Position numbers and translations under genes: made by a program
Notes under the pieces: generated by a model
What the model was told of the DNA's origin: nothing
Seen by the model: the letters and a program-made list of their open reading frames with translations, nothing else
Databases searched by the model: none
Source of the DNA: a virus
Strand: one strand, 5' to 3'
DNA length: 34,168 nucleotides
Virus record (IMG/VR): IMGVR_UViG_3300042558_001045
Coordinates: 1-34,168 of that record
Shown: positions 6,548 through 12,872 of the stretch, in pieces
Layout: each line of letters begins with the position of its first letter
How positions within the stretch are numbered: the first letter of the stretch is position 1

Positions 6548-6555
6548 CAAATATA
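6548..6555 (-). promoter_or_regulatory. Bacteroidetes-type -7 box upstream of leader RNA copy 2
   Basis: The minus strand reads TATATTTG, an exact TAnnTTTG -7 element, 5 bp before hairpin 1. It sits 11 bp past the stop codon of the 42-residue gene. No clear -33 TTG is visible upstream. The equal position relative to hairpin 1 in both copies supports a real transcription start at the foot of the structure. Confidence 0.65.
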
Positions 6556-6566
6556 CAAAATATTAA

Positions 6567-6695
6567 TTACTTTCTCCTTCTTTTTTTCCACGGCGGATTC
6601 CCCAGTGCGCTTTGCATTTCCATGTATTTTACCACGGCTGGCGGTGTTTCGTATGTCAAAACCTTGTCCAATGCTGCCTTAATATAATTTGCCAT
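6567..6695 (-). CDS. Small basic peptide (42 aa), unknown
   Basis: A short gene beginning MANYIKAALDKVLTYETPPA and ending in a strongly basic tail, WKKRRRK. It starts 4 bp after the methyltransferase stop codon and is followed closely by the promoter of leader RNA copy 2. The operon-like spacing and an ordered helix-then-basic-tail composition argue for a real gene. The tail could bind nucleic acid. No family can be named at this length. Confidence 0.55.
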   Translation of the reverse strand: MANYIKAALDKVLTYETPPAVVKYMEMQSALGNPPWKKRRRK

Positions 6696-6699
6696 ACCT

Positions 6700-7308
6700 T
6701 TACTTTTTCTCCCGTTTCACGAACAAAAGCCCCCACGGCGTTACCTCCGTCGCTTCCCTCAGCAAGTCAAAACCGTGTCGATGAAACAAGGCAACCCATT
6801 CGTCCTTTTGCTTCAGGTTAATATGTCCCCATTCAATGTCGAACGCTGGATCGGCTGAGGCATGAGGAGTGGACGTAAAATAAAAATACTTTTTACAGGT
6901 CTTGTAAAGGATTGGCATGACAAAGCTAATTTGTTCGTCGGTCATGTGTTCAAAGACTTCGGTGGAGTAAATGGCATCGTATGAACCATGAGTCTTTAAT
7001 TCATATCTTCCTAACTGGTATTTCGTCACCCATTTGGCAAGTAAATATCTCCCTGGGTCAATGCCCTTGCTTATTGCAAATTCCCTTTCATACGGGTTAA
7101 TGTCATACCCAACGTGTTTATACAAGCCCACGCGCTGGCAGGCGGATAAAAAGAATCCAAGTCCTGATCCGAACTCAAACACGGATTCACACCCCATGAT
7201 TTGCAAAACCCTTGCGCCGTTGGTATGCAAGGAAACAAGGGGTTCGTAGTCGCGCGTGGTAAAACCAAGTTCAACGGATTTGTCAAAAAAAAATTTGTTA
7301 TCAATCAT
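6700..7308 (-). CDS. Class I SAM-dependent methyltransferase
   Basis: A 202-residue Rossmann-type methyltransferase. Motif I is FEFGSGLGFF (44-53), the ribose-binding acid is in GYDINPYE (67-74, D69), and the motif near residue 110 reads YDAIYSTEVFEHM, typical of the Methyltransf_11/23 group. Position 185 onward (ATEVTPWGLLFVKR) matches the family's last beta strands. The substrate cannot be read from sequence. Phage members often act on sugars, nucleotides or surface glycans. The start at MIDNKFFF (ATG 7306-7308) has an A/T-rich leader. A set of 10-11-bp repeats lies 50 bp upstream. Confidence 0.8.
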   Translation of the reverse strand: MIDNKFFFDKSVELGFTTRDYEPLVSLHTNGARVLQIMGCESVFEFGSGLGFFLSACQRVGLYKHVGYDINPYEREFAISKGIDPGRYLLAKWVTKYQLGRYELKTHGSYDAIYSTEVFEHMTDEQISFVMPILYKTCKKYFYFTSTPHASADPAFDIEWGHINLKQKDEWVALFHRHGFDLLREATEVTPWGLLFVKREKK

Positions 7309-7357
7309 TTGTTTTGTTTTTTATTACCATGTTCCTGAGGTTAGGAATAAGGTTTAA

Positions 7358-7403
7358 TTTTAAGAGAGGTTAAGAGAGATTTATTAGAGATTTAAGAGAG
7401 GTT
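7358..7403. repeat. Tandem 10-11-bp repeats (TTAAGAGAG type)
   Basis: TTAAGAGAG occurs at 7360, 7370 and 7392, with a variant TTATTAGAGA at 7381-7390. The spacing is 10, about 11 and 11 bp, close to one helical turn. The array lies between tRNA-like RNA 1 and the methyltransferase start. A protein operator or a pyrimidine-rich RNA signal in the minus-strand transcript (CTCTCTTAA repeated) are both possible. Confidence 0.6.
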
Positions 7404-7410
7404 TAAAAAG

Positions 7411-7512
7411 TAGTCAGAACGGGATTCGAACCCGCAAGTGGTACACCCAATTAATTCAGTTCCACCATCTGAATGTATTTAGGATGTGCGTCTACCATTC
7501 CGCCACCTGACT
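7411..7512 (-). tRNA. tRNA-like RNA 1 (Leu-type D arm, non-canonical anticodon region)
   Basis: The acceptor stem AGTCAGG/TCTGACT has 7 pairs including one G-U. It is followed by a D arm reading TGGCGGAATGGTAGACGC, as in class II tRNA-Leu, and a T arm GCGGG-TTCGAAT-CCCGT. The 52 nt between D and T stems are about 18 longer than normal. They fold as ACATCC with GGGTGT enclosing a perfect ATTCAG/CTGAAT hairpin, or as CATC/GATG with a 13-nt loop. I cannot draw a 5-bp stem with a 7-nt loop and U33, so no anticodon is assigned. No CCA is encoded. It may be a true tRNA with an insertion, a decayed one, or a tRNA mimic. Confidence 0.6.
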
Positions 7513-7521
7513 AAGTTAATA

Positions 7522-7779
7522 TTAATTAACAGGATATAAAATCAAAATTCTTGGTTTCGACTTTATTTCCTGCCATTCTTTATCTGACATATCAGCTTCA
7601 TCTGAAGTCCATCCAATTGAATAAACATCCCCTGACCATGTATTATAAGGAATGTAAACAGCATCTGAGTCAACACCTTTAAGTGGACTATACCCGTTAC
7701 CCTCACTATCTTTTTGTAAAACCACTTCCATTTCGTCAGGAAGATTTGCGATTGATTCTTTTAATTGTTTAATATTCAT
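7522..7779 (-). CDS. Small acidic protein (85 aa), unknown
   Basis: The protein begins MNIKQLKESIANLPDEMEVV, a pattern seen in many small phage and bacterial proteins that open with a helix then a strand (KQLxxxLxxLPDDxEV). A short beta-rich body follows (AVYIPYNTW, DVYSIGWTSDEAD), ending PRILILYPVN. It is acidic overall. The function is unknown. The gene is placed between two tRNA-like RNAs and probably shares their transcript from the promoter at 8135-8142. Confidence 0.65.
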   Translation of the reverse strand: MNIKQLKESIANLPDEMEVVLQKDSEGNGYSPLKGVDSDAVYIPYNTWSGDVYSIGWTSDEADMSDKEWQEIKSKPRILILYPVN

Positions 7780-7795
7780 AACCTTAATTTTTTAG

Positions 7796-7918
7796 CAGCA
7801 AGAACAGGAATCGAACCCGTACGAGTATCTCCCTACTTTTTTTTGTTAAGGAAGTATAACCTTGGGCTACGATACTCCACCCATCCGACTTGTGCGTCTA
7901 CCATTCCGCCATCTTGCT
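7796..7918 (-). tRNA. tRNA-like RNA 2 (extended middle region)
   Basis: A perfect 7-bp acceptor stem AGCAAGA/TCTTGCT flanks the same D arm as RNA 1 (TGGCGGAATGGTAGACGC) and a T arm ACGGG-TTCGATT-CCTGT. The middle is 73 nt, about twice the normal length. Its strongest element is GAGTATC pairing with GATACTC near the T arm, like a very long variable arm. The 16 nt that remain for the anticodon arm do not form a stem. No anticodon can be assigned and no CCA is encoded. Sharing the D-arm sequence with RNA 1 suggests common origin. Confidence 0.55.
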
Positions 7919-7985
7919 AAAATTTACACCGTTCCATCCCTTTATCAACGCACGGTGCCAGCATTGCTCAACCTTCGGGTGGTAA

Positions 7986-8058
7986 GTACAAGGGTGGGAT
8001 TTGAACCCACAATGTCAGCCGCGGTCGCCGCTTTGCGCTACCCATCCGCCACCTTGCT
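7986..8058 (-). tRNA. tRNA-like RNA 3 (normal length, no U33)
   Basis: It has the normal tRNA length (73 nt with discriminator). The T arm is perfect (GTGGG-TTCAAAT-CCCAC) and the D arm reads TGGCGGATGGGTAGCGC. The acceptor AGCAAGG/CCTTGTA has five Watson-Crick pairs, one G-U and an A-A mismatch at the end. The anticodon region (AAGCGGCGACCGCGGCT) is very GC-rich, does not pair as a 5-bp stem and has no T where U33 should be. The 67-nt spacer to RNA 2 contains a CACCGT/ACGGTG hairpin (7927-7957). Confidence 0.5.
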
Positions 8059-8134
8059 AATTTGCAAGTGAAGGAATCTAATCTTCGTCTTTTTGCCGTC
8101 GCAAAACATTTTAACACTAAACTAACTTGCGCCA

Positions 8135-8142
8135 CAAAGATA
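8135..8142 (-). promoter_or_regulatory. Leftward promoter (-7 box) for the tRNA-like / early operon
   Basis: The minus strand reads TATCTTTG, an exact TAnnTTTG. It lies 76 bp before tRNA-like RNA 3 and only 28 bp from the rightward SSB promoter, so the two form a divergent pair in an AT-rich stretch. No -33 TTG is obvious. It is the only good candidate for starting the leftward transcript. Confidence 0.5.
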
Positions 8143-8170
8143 TAAATATATTCTTAAAAAATATTTTAAA

Positions 8171-8198
8171 TTTGATAACAAAAATAATATTATATTTG
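8171..8198 (+). promoter_or_regulatory. Rightward promoter of the SSB operon
   Basis: TTTG (8171-8174) and TATATTTG (8191-8198) match the Bacteroidetes -33 and -7 elements, with 16 bp between them, slightly short of the usual spacing. The SSB ATG follows 19 bp after the -7 box. The leader is A-rich without a Shine-Dalgarno sequence. Confidence 0.7.
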
Positions 8199-8217
8199 CA
8201 GAAAGAAAATAAAAACA

Positions 8218-8595
8218 ATGATAAAATTAATAGTTGCGGGTCGCCTTGGTACAGATGCTGAAATCAAGTCCGTTGGTGATACAACCGTTTGTTCTTTCTC
8301 CGTGGCACATACGGAAAAGACATTTGGAAACAATCCAACGGAAAAGACGGTTTGGGTGACGTGTTCAATGTGGGGTGACCGTGGTTCCAAACTTGCGCCT
8401 CATTTGGTAAAGGGTACGTATGTCGTAGTCGAAGGAACAGGTGGGGTTAATGCGTACATGAAGAACGGAGAACCAACGGGCGTTATTCGTTGCATGGTAA
8501 ATAACATTGAATTTGGAGGCAAGGCAACGCCTGGGGAGAACAACCCGAAGATGACAAATGAAACAACGGTAAAAGACGAATCACTCCCATTTTAA
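8218..8595 (+). CDS. ssb: Single-stranded DNA-binding protein
   Basis: A 125-residue SSB. The N-terminal 100 residues form the OB fold: it opens MIKLIVAGRLGTDAEIKSVG, then VCSFSVAHTEK, then TVWVTCSMWGDRGSKLAPHL and GTYVVVEGTG, in the usual order. A short flexible linker precedes the acidic tip DESLPF, the conserved tail through which SSB recruits replication and repair proteins. It coats single-stranded DNA during phage replication. It is the first gene of the rightward operon, with a good promoter just upstream. Confidence 0.95.
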   Translation: MIKLIVAGRLGTDAEIKSVGDTTVCSFSVAHTEKTFGNNPTEKTVWVTCSMWGDRGSKLAPHLVKGTYVVVEGTGGVNAYMKNGEPTGVIRCMVNNIEFGGKATPGENNPKMTNETTVKDESLPF

Positions 8596-8820
8596 ATGAC
8601 ACCTGAGTATCAAAAGCAGTATCGGGAGAATATGACCGAGTACCAAAAGCAAAAGCAAAGGGAATATTTTAGGCTTTATCACCAGAATCAATCACCTGAA
8701 AAGAAGGCTGAGAAAAGCATTAGGAATAAAGCGTGGTATCAAGCGAACAAAGAGAGGGTTAATAAATACCAAATGGAACGTTATTACAGATTAAAAGAAC
8801 AAAAAAATGAATGTCAATAA
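8596..8820 (+). CDS. Unknown basic helical protein (74 aa)
   Basis: It begins directly after the SSB stop codon (ATG 8596). It is rich in Gln, Lys, Tyr and Arg, with repeated YQKQ-type segments (PEYQKQYRENMTEYQKQKQR) and KAWYQANKERVNKY. The latter resembles the helical linker found beside HNH or zinc-binding units in phage proteins, but no HNH or Cys motif is present here. It could bind nucleic acid given its charge. No function is known. Confidence 0.6.
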   Translation: MTPEYQKQYRENMTEYQKQKQREYFRLYHQNQSPEKKAEKSIRNKAWYQANKERVNKYQMERYYRLKEQKNECQ

Positions 8821-8980
8821 ACCAGCCGCCGCCGTGTTTTCGGTAAGCTATCGGGACGAAAAAATAAGGAAAAAATTGCTTGATTTGCAATTTCAACTTT
8901 GGAAGGAAACAAACGTCAAACACTCGATGGAGGAGGTTTTAAACCTTTTATTGGACACATACCAAAAACAAAGTAAATGA
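8807..8980 (+). CDS. Small unknown protein (57 aa)
   Basis: A 57-residue gene beginning MNVNKPAAAVFSVSYRDEKI. It overlaps the previous gene by 14 bp, and its TGA stop overlaps the start of the glycosyltransferase as ATGA. These couplings at both ends make it a real gene despite its size. A short strand (AVFSVSYRDE) followed by a helix (SMEEVLNLLLDTYQKQ) resembles a ribbon-helix-helix-like or dimerisation unit, but the match is too weak to name. Confidence 0.65.
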   Translation: MNVNKPAAAVFSVSYRDEKIRKKLLDLQFQLWKETNVKHSMEEVLNLLLDTYQKQSK

Positions 8981-9981
8981 GGTTAGGCATTGTCACCAAT
9001 TTAACCAGTCCAACGACCGATTATTATCGTTCCGTTAATCCATTCATGCGGCTTCGCTCCCAGATGATAAATCTTCATATTACTTACCTTAATCCTGAGA
9101 CGGTAAAGTGGTATGATTTTTACGACGTTGACGTTATCCTGTTTCAACGGCCCAATGGTGACGGAATGTTATCAATGATCGCGGAGGCGAAGAAGATGGG
9201 TAAAAAAATCATTCTTGACCACGACGATTTATTACATGAGGTTAACGCTGCGAATCCAGCGTCGGCACACTTCGGTAAAACGCAGGTAAAAGAATCTGTT
9301 GAAAAGGCTTTCAAGTATGCCGATTATATAATCGTTTCAACGCCGTACCTCAAAGAGTTTTACAAACAATTCTTTGACGAAAGTAAAATAATGGTTATTC
9401 CTAACGCTATTGACTTTCAAGTGACGCCACTTTGTCCCGTGTCACCTGATAAACTTGAGGCAAAGATTAAACGCGTGTTGTGGCGTGGAAGCATGACACA
9501 CATTGAGGATTTAAAAACCGTGGATATATTTTGGCATTATGTCAGCAGCCGCAAGGACACAGAGGTTGCATTTATTGGTATTCCTGAGTGGTTGGGCAAA
9601 ACGCTTTACCCAAATGTAAAGGTCATACCGTGGAACAATTCCTTGTTTCAATACTTTGAGCTCATTAAAAACAGTGCGGCACATTACGCCGTGTTCCCGT
9701 TGACAAATGACAATTTTAACCAAAGTAAGTCGAATAACTTTGCGATGGAGATGCTTGTCACTGGTTGCGTTCCTTATGCACCGAAGGAAATAACGGAGTT
9801 CAATGTCCCAGGCGTGCGGTTGTACGAGGGCAACGACGATTTAAGCGGACAATTTGAAAAGGCGTTGGAAAAGGACGGGGATTATTTTAATCATTTGCAG
9901 GCTGGGAGAAAATGGCTTTTGACTGAGCGAAATCTTCTCACCGTCAACAACAAACGTAAACAAGTGTTAAAAAGTATATGA
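8977..9981 (+). CDS. GT-B fold glycosyltransferase (family 4-like)
   Basis: A 334-residue protein with two Rossmann-like halves. The N-terminal half has MRLGIVTNLTSPTTDYYRS, then DVDVILFQRP and KKIILDHDDLL. The inter-domain region has YIIVSTPYLKEFY and MVIPNAIDF, the segment that usually precedes the donor-binding half. The C-terminal half has RVLWRGSMTHIEDL and SNNFAMEMLVTGCVP, where the glutamate (E in AMEM) is the family's nucleotide-sugar-binding acid. It should transfer a sugar from a nucleotide donor. The acceptor may be modified phage DNA, because a ParB-like protein and a TET-associated-type glycosyltransferase follow, or a host glycan. It is coupled to the next gene by ATGA. Confidence 0.85.
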   Translation: MRLGIVTNLTSPTTDYYRSVNPFMRLRSQMINLHITYLNPETVKWYDFYDVDVILFQRPNGDGMLSMIAEAKKMGKKIILDHDDLLHEVNAANPASAHFGKTQVKESVEKAFKYADYIIVSTPYLKEFYKQFFDESKIMVIPNAIDFQVTPLCPVSPDKLEAKIKRVLWRGSMTHIEDLKTVDIFWHYVSSRKDTEVAFIGIPEWLGKTLYPNVKVIPWNNSLFQYFELIKNSAAHYAVFPLTNDNFNQSKSNNFAMEMLVTGCVPYAPKEITEFNVPGVRLYEGNDDLSGQFEKALEKDGDYFNHLQAGRKWLLTERNLLTVNNKRKQVLKSI

Positions 9982-10526
9982 AGCTAAAGGATATAAAACC
10001 AAACCCGAACAACCCACGCGTCCTAAGGGACGACAAGTTTCAAAAGCTAAAGCAAAGCATACAGGAGTTTCCAAAGATGCTATCGCTTCGCCCGATGGTC
10101 ATTGACGAAAATAACGTGGTACTCGGGGGAAACATGAGGCTTCGCGCCTTGCAAGAACTTGGATTTACGGACGTGGATGAAACATGGGTAAAGCGAAGCA
10201 GCGATTTAACTGAGGAGGAAAAGAAGCGGTTTATCATTGCGGACAATGTAGCATTTGGAGAATGGGACTGGGATACACTGGCGAACGATTGGGACGTGGT
10301 GGACTTGGAAGCGTGGGGCATGGAGATACCGAATTGGTCGGCAGGTTCAGAATTAAACACAATGAATGAAGATGAATTGGATATTAATGAAGAGTTTGAC
10401 CCTGTTGGTAATTCAAAAGGATTGCATCGTATTATTTTTATTTTTGATAATGAAGATTTAGCAGCCGAATGGTATGATAAAAATAAGATGAAATATGATT
10501 ATAAAAATTTGGTGGTGACGATGTAG
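9978..10526 (+). CDS. ParB-like nuclease-fold protein without methyltransferase domain
   Basis: Residues 1-115 form a ParB N-terminal domain (LKDIKPNPNNPRVLRDDKF, then VVLGGNMRLRALQELGF, carrying the GGNxRxxA nucleotide-binding signature, then EEEKKRFIIADNVAFGEWDW). In many phages this domain is fused to a DNA methyltransferase. Here the protein is only 182 residues. It continues with an acidic linker and a short C-terminal unit (GLHRIIFIFDNEDLAAEWYD). Base composition falls sharply from about 10350 onward, so the C-terminal part may have been acquired with the AT-rich gene that follows. It may bind DNA or modified bases; the role is unknown. Confidence 0.85.
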   Translation: MKLKDIKPNPNNPRVLRDDKFQKLKQSIQEFPKMLSLRPMVIDENNVVLGGNMRLRALQELGFTDVDETWVKRSSDLTEEEKKRFIIADNVAFGEWDWDTLANDWDVVDLEAWGMEIPNWSAGSELNTMNEDELDINEEFDPVGNSKGLHRIIFIFDNEDLAAEWYDKNKMKYDYKNLVVTM

Positions 10527-10556
10527 GGGTATGGCACGTTAATTTAAGTACAAAAT

Positions 10557-11348
10557 ATGCAAAATAAATTCCCTGTTTACATAATTAGCAAAGGAAGATT
10601 TGACGTTACAATGACTGCAAATTTATTTGAAGCAGATAACTTAGATTATTTAATAGCAGTTGAGCCACAAGAATATGATAGTTATGTAAATAAATTGGGA
10701 AAAGAAAGGGTGTTAAAATTACCTTTTGCAAATTTAGGACTTGGAAGTTTTCCTGCAAGAAATTTTTGTTGGGAGCATTCGATAAAATTAGGATATACGC
10801 ATCATTGGTTATTTGACGATAACATAACATCTTTTTATAAATGGATTAATGGAAAAAGATGTCAAATAAAAGACATAAAAACATCTTTGTCATATATTGA
10901 AAATTACACATTAAAAAATAATATTGATTTGGGAGGATTTGAGGAATATAATTTTGTTAGAAAAATACCTAAAAAACCTTTTAAAAATAATTGTCATATT
11001 TATTCAGCATTGTTAATAAAAAATAGTTTGCCTTATCGGTGGAGACTTAAATATAATGAGGATGTAGATTTGTGTTTACAAGTATTACATAATGGAGGTA
11101 GTACTGGAAGTTGTGTTTATTATACAATTAATAAAGTAAGTACGTCCAAAAAAATGAAAGGAGGGAATCAAGATGAATTATACAAAGGCAATGACCCAAA
11201 AAAGAAACTTTTAAAAGCAAAAATGTTAGAGGCACAGTGGCCGCAATATGCAAAAACTGTAATACGTTTTAACCGTATTCATCATTTTGTTGATTGGAAA
11301 GTTTTTAAAAATAATGGAATCAATTCTCGTTTAAATCTCGAATCATGA
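10557..11348 (+). CDS. TET-associated-type glycosyltransferase (DNA hypermodification)
   Basis: A 263-residue protein with the pattern of the TET-associated glycosyltransferase (TAGT/GREB1-related) family: PVYIISKGR (6-14), VEPQEY (35-40), LPFANLGLGSFPARN (55-69), WLFDDNI (84-90) and SLPYRWRLKYNEDVDLCL (157-174), then KGGNQDELY. The acidic FDDN and NED sites fit metal and nucleotide-sugar binding. Known relatives are linked to glycosylating hydroxymethylated cytosine in phage DNA made by TET-type dioxygenases. No TET-like gene is in this window. The gene is much richer in A+T than its neighbours, suggesting transfer. It is coupled to the small terminase by ATGA. Confidence 0.8.
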   Translation: MQNKFPVYIISKGRFDVTMTANLFEADNLDYLIAVEPQEYDSYVNKLGKERVLKLPFANLGLGSFPARNFCWEHSIKLGYTHHWLFDDNITSFYKWINGKRCQIKDIKTSLSYIENYTLKNNIDLGGFEEYNFVRKIPKKPFKNNCHIYSALLIKNSLPYRWRLKYNEDVDLCLQVLHNGGSTGSCVYYTINKVSTSKKMKGGNQDELYKGNDPKKKLLKAKMLEAQWPQYAKTVIRFNRIHHFVDWKVFKNNGINSRLNLES

Positions 11349-11653
11349 GGGAAGGAAAACACGGAGGCAAATTGAAATCAGGAAACACGGTTGGAACAGG
11401 TCGCCCTAAAAAACTTCCCGCCCTTGACCTTATCATGGCAAATGTCATGGGTCAGGAAAAAGACGGTATTACCGCAGCCGAGGCAATTATCATGAAGCTA
11501 AGGGAACAGGCGGCAAAGGGTGACATCAAGGCGGCTCAGTTGCTCCTTGACCGTGCTTATGGCAAGGCAAAGCAAAACATTGATATCACGACGCAGGGGG
11601 AAAAGGTGACCGTGCCAACGATTATATTTACAAAGGATGGAGATAAAAGTTAG
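11345..11653 (+). CDS. Probable terminase small subunit
   Basis: A 102-residue basic protein directly before the large terminase, which begins 17 bp inside its end. The N-terminus is Gly/Lys-rich (GKHGGKLKSGNTVGTGRPKK). The centre has LREQAAKGDIKAAQLLLDRA, the helical unit typical of small DNA-binding packaging proteins in phages and prophages. It would recognise the packaging site and deliver DNA to the large subunit. The position is the strongest evidence. It is shorter than many small subunits. Confidence 0.7.
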   Translation: MREGKHGGKLKSGNTVGTGRPKKLPALDLIMANVMGQEKDGITAAEAIIMKLREQAAKGDIKAAQLLLDRAYGKAKQNIDITTQGEKVTVPTIIFTKDGDKS

Positions 11654-12866
11654 TGACAAATACCAAGCCCTTTGGCAACCGCGGACGCGTTACTTCCTCA
11701 TCACGGGTGGACGTGGTTCGGCAAAGTCTTTCACCGTGGGGCTTTGGGCTTGTAATATGTTACTTGCTTACAAAAATTGGAAGGTACTGTTTACAAGGTA
11801 CACGTTATCAAGCGCCAACATTTCCGTTATCCCTGAGTTCAGGGAAAAGATTGACTTGCTTGGCGTGGGTGACGAGTTCAACATGACGAACGCGCAAATT
11901 GGTCACAAGGTTACAAAGAGTGAAATAATCTTTTCAGGAATCAAAACAAGTTCAGGAAATCAAACGGCAAAGTTAAAGTCAATACCTGGGCTCAATGTTT
12001 TCATCGTGGACGAGGCTGAGGAATTCGTAAGCGAAAAGGACTTCGATACCATTGACGAATCCATTCGTATGCCTGACACCCCTAACCTTGTTATCCTTGT
12101 CATGAACCCGCAAGACGTGGAGCATTGGATTTGGAAACGTTGGTTTGAAAAGTCGCACCGCATGGAGACGATTGACGGGCATTCAATCCCGATAAGCACG
12201 CATGAGGACATAACGCATATTCATACGACGTACCTTGACAATTACCATAATATAAGCAAGGATTACATCGCAAAGATTGAGGCGATTAAAAGCAAGTCAC
12301 CTGAGGCATACGCGCACAGGTTTTTGGGCAAGTGGCTGGATAAGAAACATGGCGTAATATTTCCAAACTGGGTGGAGGGCGAATTTGATACAAGCCTACC
12401 TTTCGCCTACGGGCTTGACTTCGGATTTTATCCAGACCCCTTGGCGCTTGTCAAAGTTGCGGTTGATACCACGGCAAATAAGATTTATGTAAAGGAAATC
12501 ATTTACGAACAAAGCCTTTCTTATGACATGGTTGTTACAAAGATTAGGAATGAGGTTGAAACGGATGCTATGATTGTTGCTGATACAAGTGAGCCACGTT
12601 TGATTGACGCGCTTTTGTCAAACGGAATCAATGTGAATAAAACGGAAAAGTACGCTGGCAGCGTGGTTGACGGAATAAAACGAATGCTTGATTTTACGAT
12701 TGTTGTAACAGAGGAATCGTATAATTTAAAGTTTGAATTAAGGAATTATATTTGGAATGACAAGAAATCTTCAACGCCAATGGATATGCATCAGCACGGG
12801 ATTGACGGAGTTCGCTATGCCTCACTTCGTTTAATGCAAGGCTCTGATTCACTTGCGCATAATTAA
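11637..12866 (+). CDS. terL: Terminase large subunit (ATPase-nuclease)
   Basis: A 409-residue packaging motor of the PBSX-like terminase family. Walker A is GGRGSAKS (24-31) and Walker B is VFIVDEAEE (about 120-128), followed by the coupling segment VILVMNPQD. The C-terminal nuclease domain starts near AYGLDFGFYPDP, which provides the first metal-binding Asp. IVADTSEPRLID and HQHGIDGVRYA give further conserved acids. It cuts concatemeric DNA and pumps it into proheads by ATP hydrolysis. The ATG at 11637 overlaps the small subunit gene. The length is normal for this group. Confidence 0.95.
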   Translation: MEIKVSDKYQALWQPRTRYFLITGGRGSAKSFTVGLWACNMLLAYKNWKVLFTRYTLSSANISVIPEFREKIDLLGVGDEFNMTNAQIGHKVTKSEIIFSGIKTSSGNQTAKLKSIPGLNVFIVDEAEEFVSEKDFDTIDESIRMPDTPNLVILVMNPQDVEHWIWKRWFEKSHRMETIDGHSIPISTHEDITHIHTTYLDNYHNISKDYIAKIEAIKSKSPEAYAHRFLGKWLDKKHGVIFPNWVEGEFDTSLPFAYGLDFGFYPDPLALVKVAVDTTANKIYVKEIIYEQSLSYDMVVTKIRNEVETDAMIVADTSEPRLIDALLSNGINVNKTEKYAGSVVDGIKRMLDFTIVVTEESYNLKFELRNYIWNDKKSSTPMDMHQHGIDGVRYASLRLMQGSDSLAHN

Positions 12867-12872
12867 AAAGAC

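Noticed and set aside
6005-6687. Open frames on the plus strand across the methyltransferase and leader region
   Set aside because: They oppose a well-supported minus-strand gene and lack plausible starts, domains or neighbours.
7411-8058. Assignment of amino-acid identities (Leu from the D arm) to the tRNA-like RNAs
   Set aside because: No valid anticodon loop could be drawn, so any identity would be a guess.
8038-8109. 23-codon minus-strand ORF (MFCDGKKTKIRF...) upstream of tRNA-like RNA 3
   Set aside because: It overlaps the tRNA-like RNA, has no coupling to another gene and no sign of selection; probably chance.
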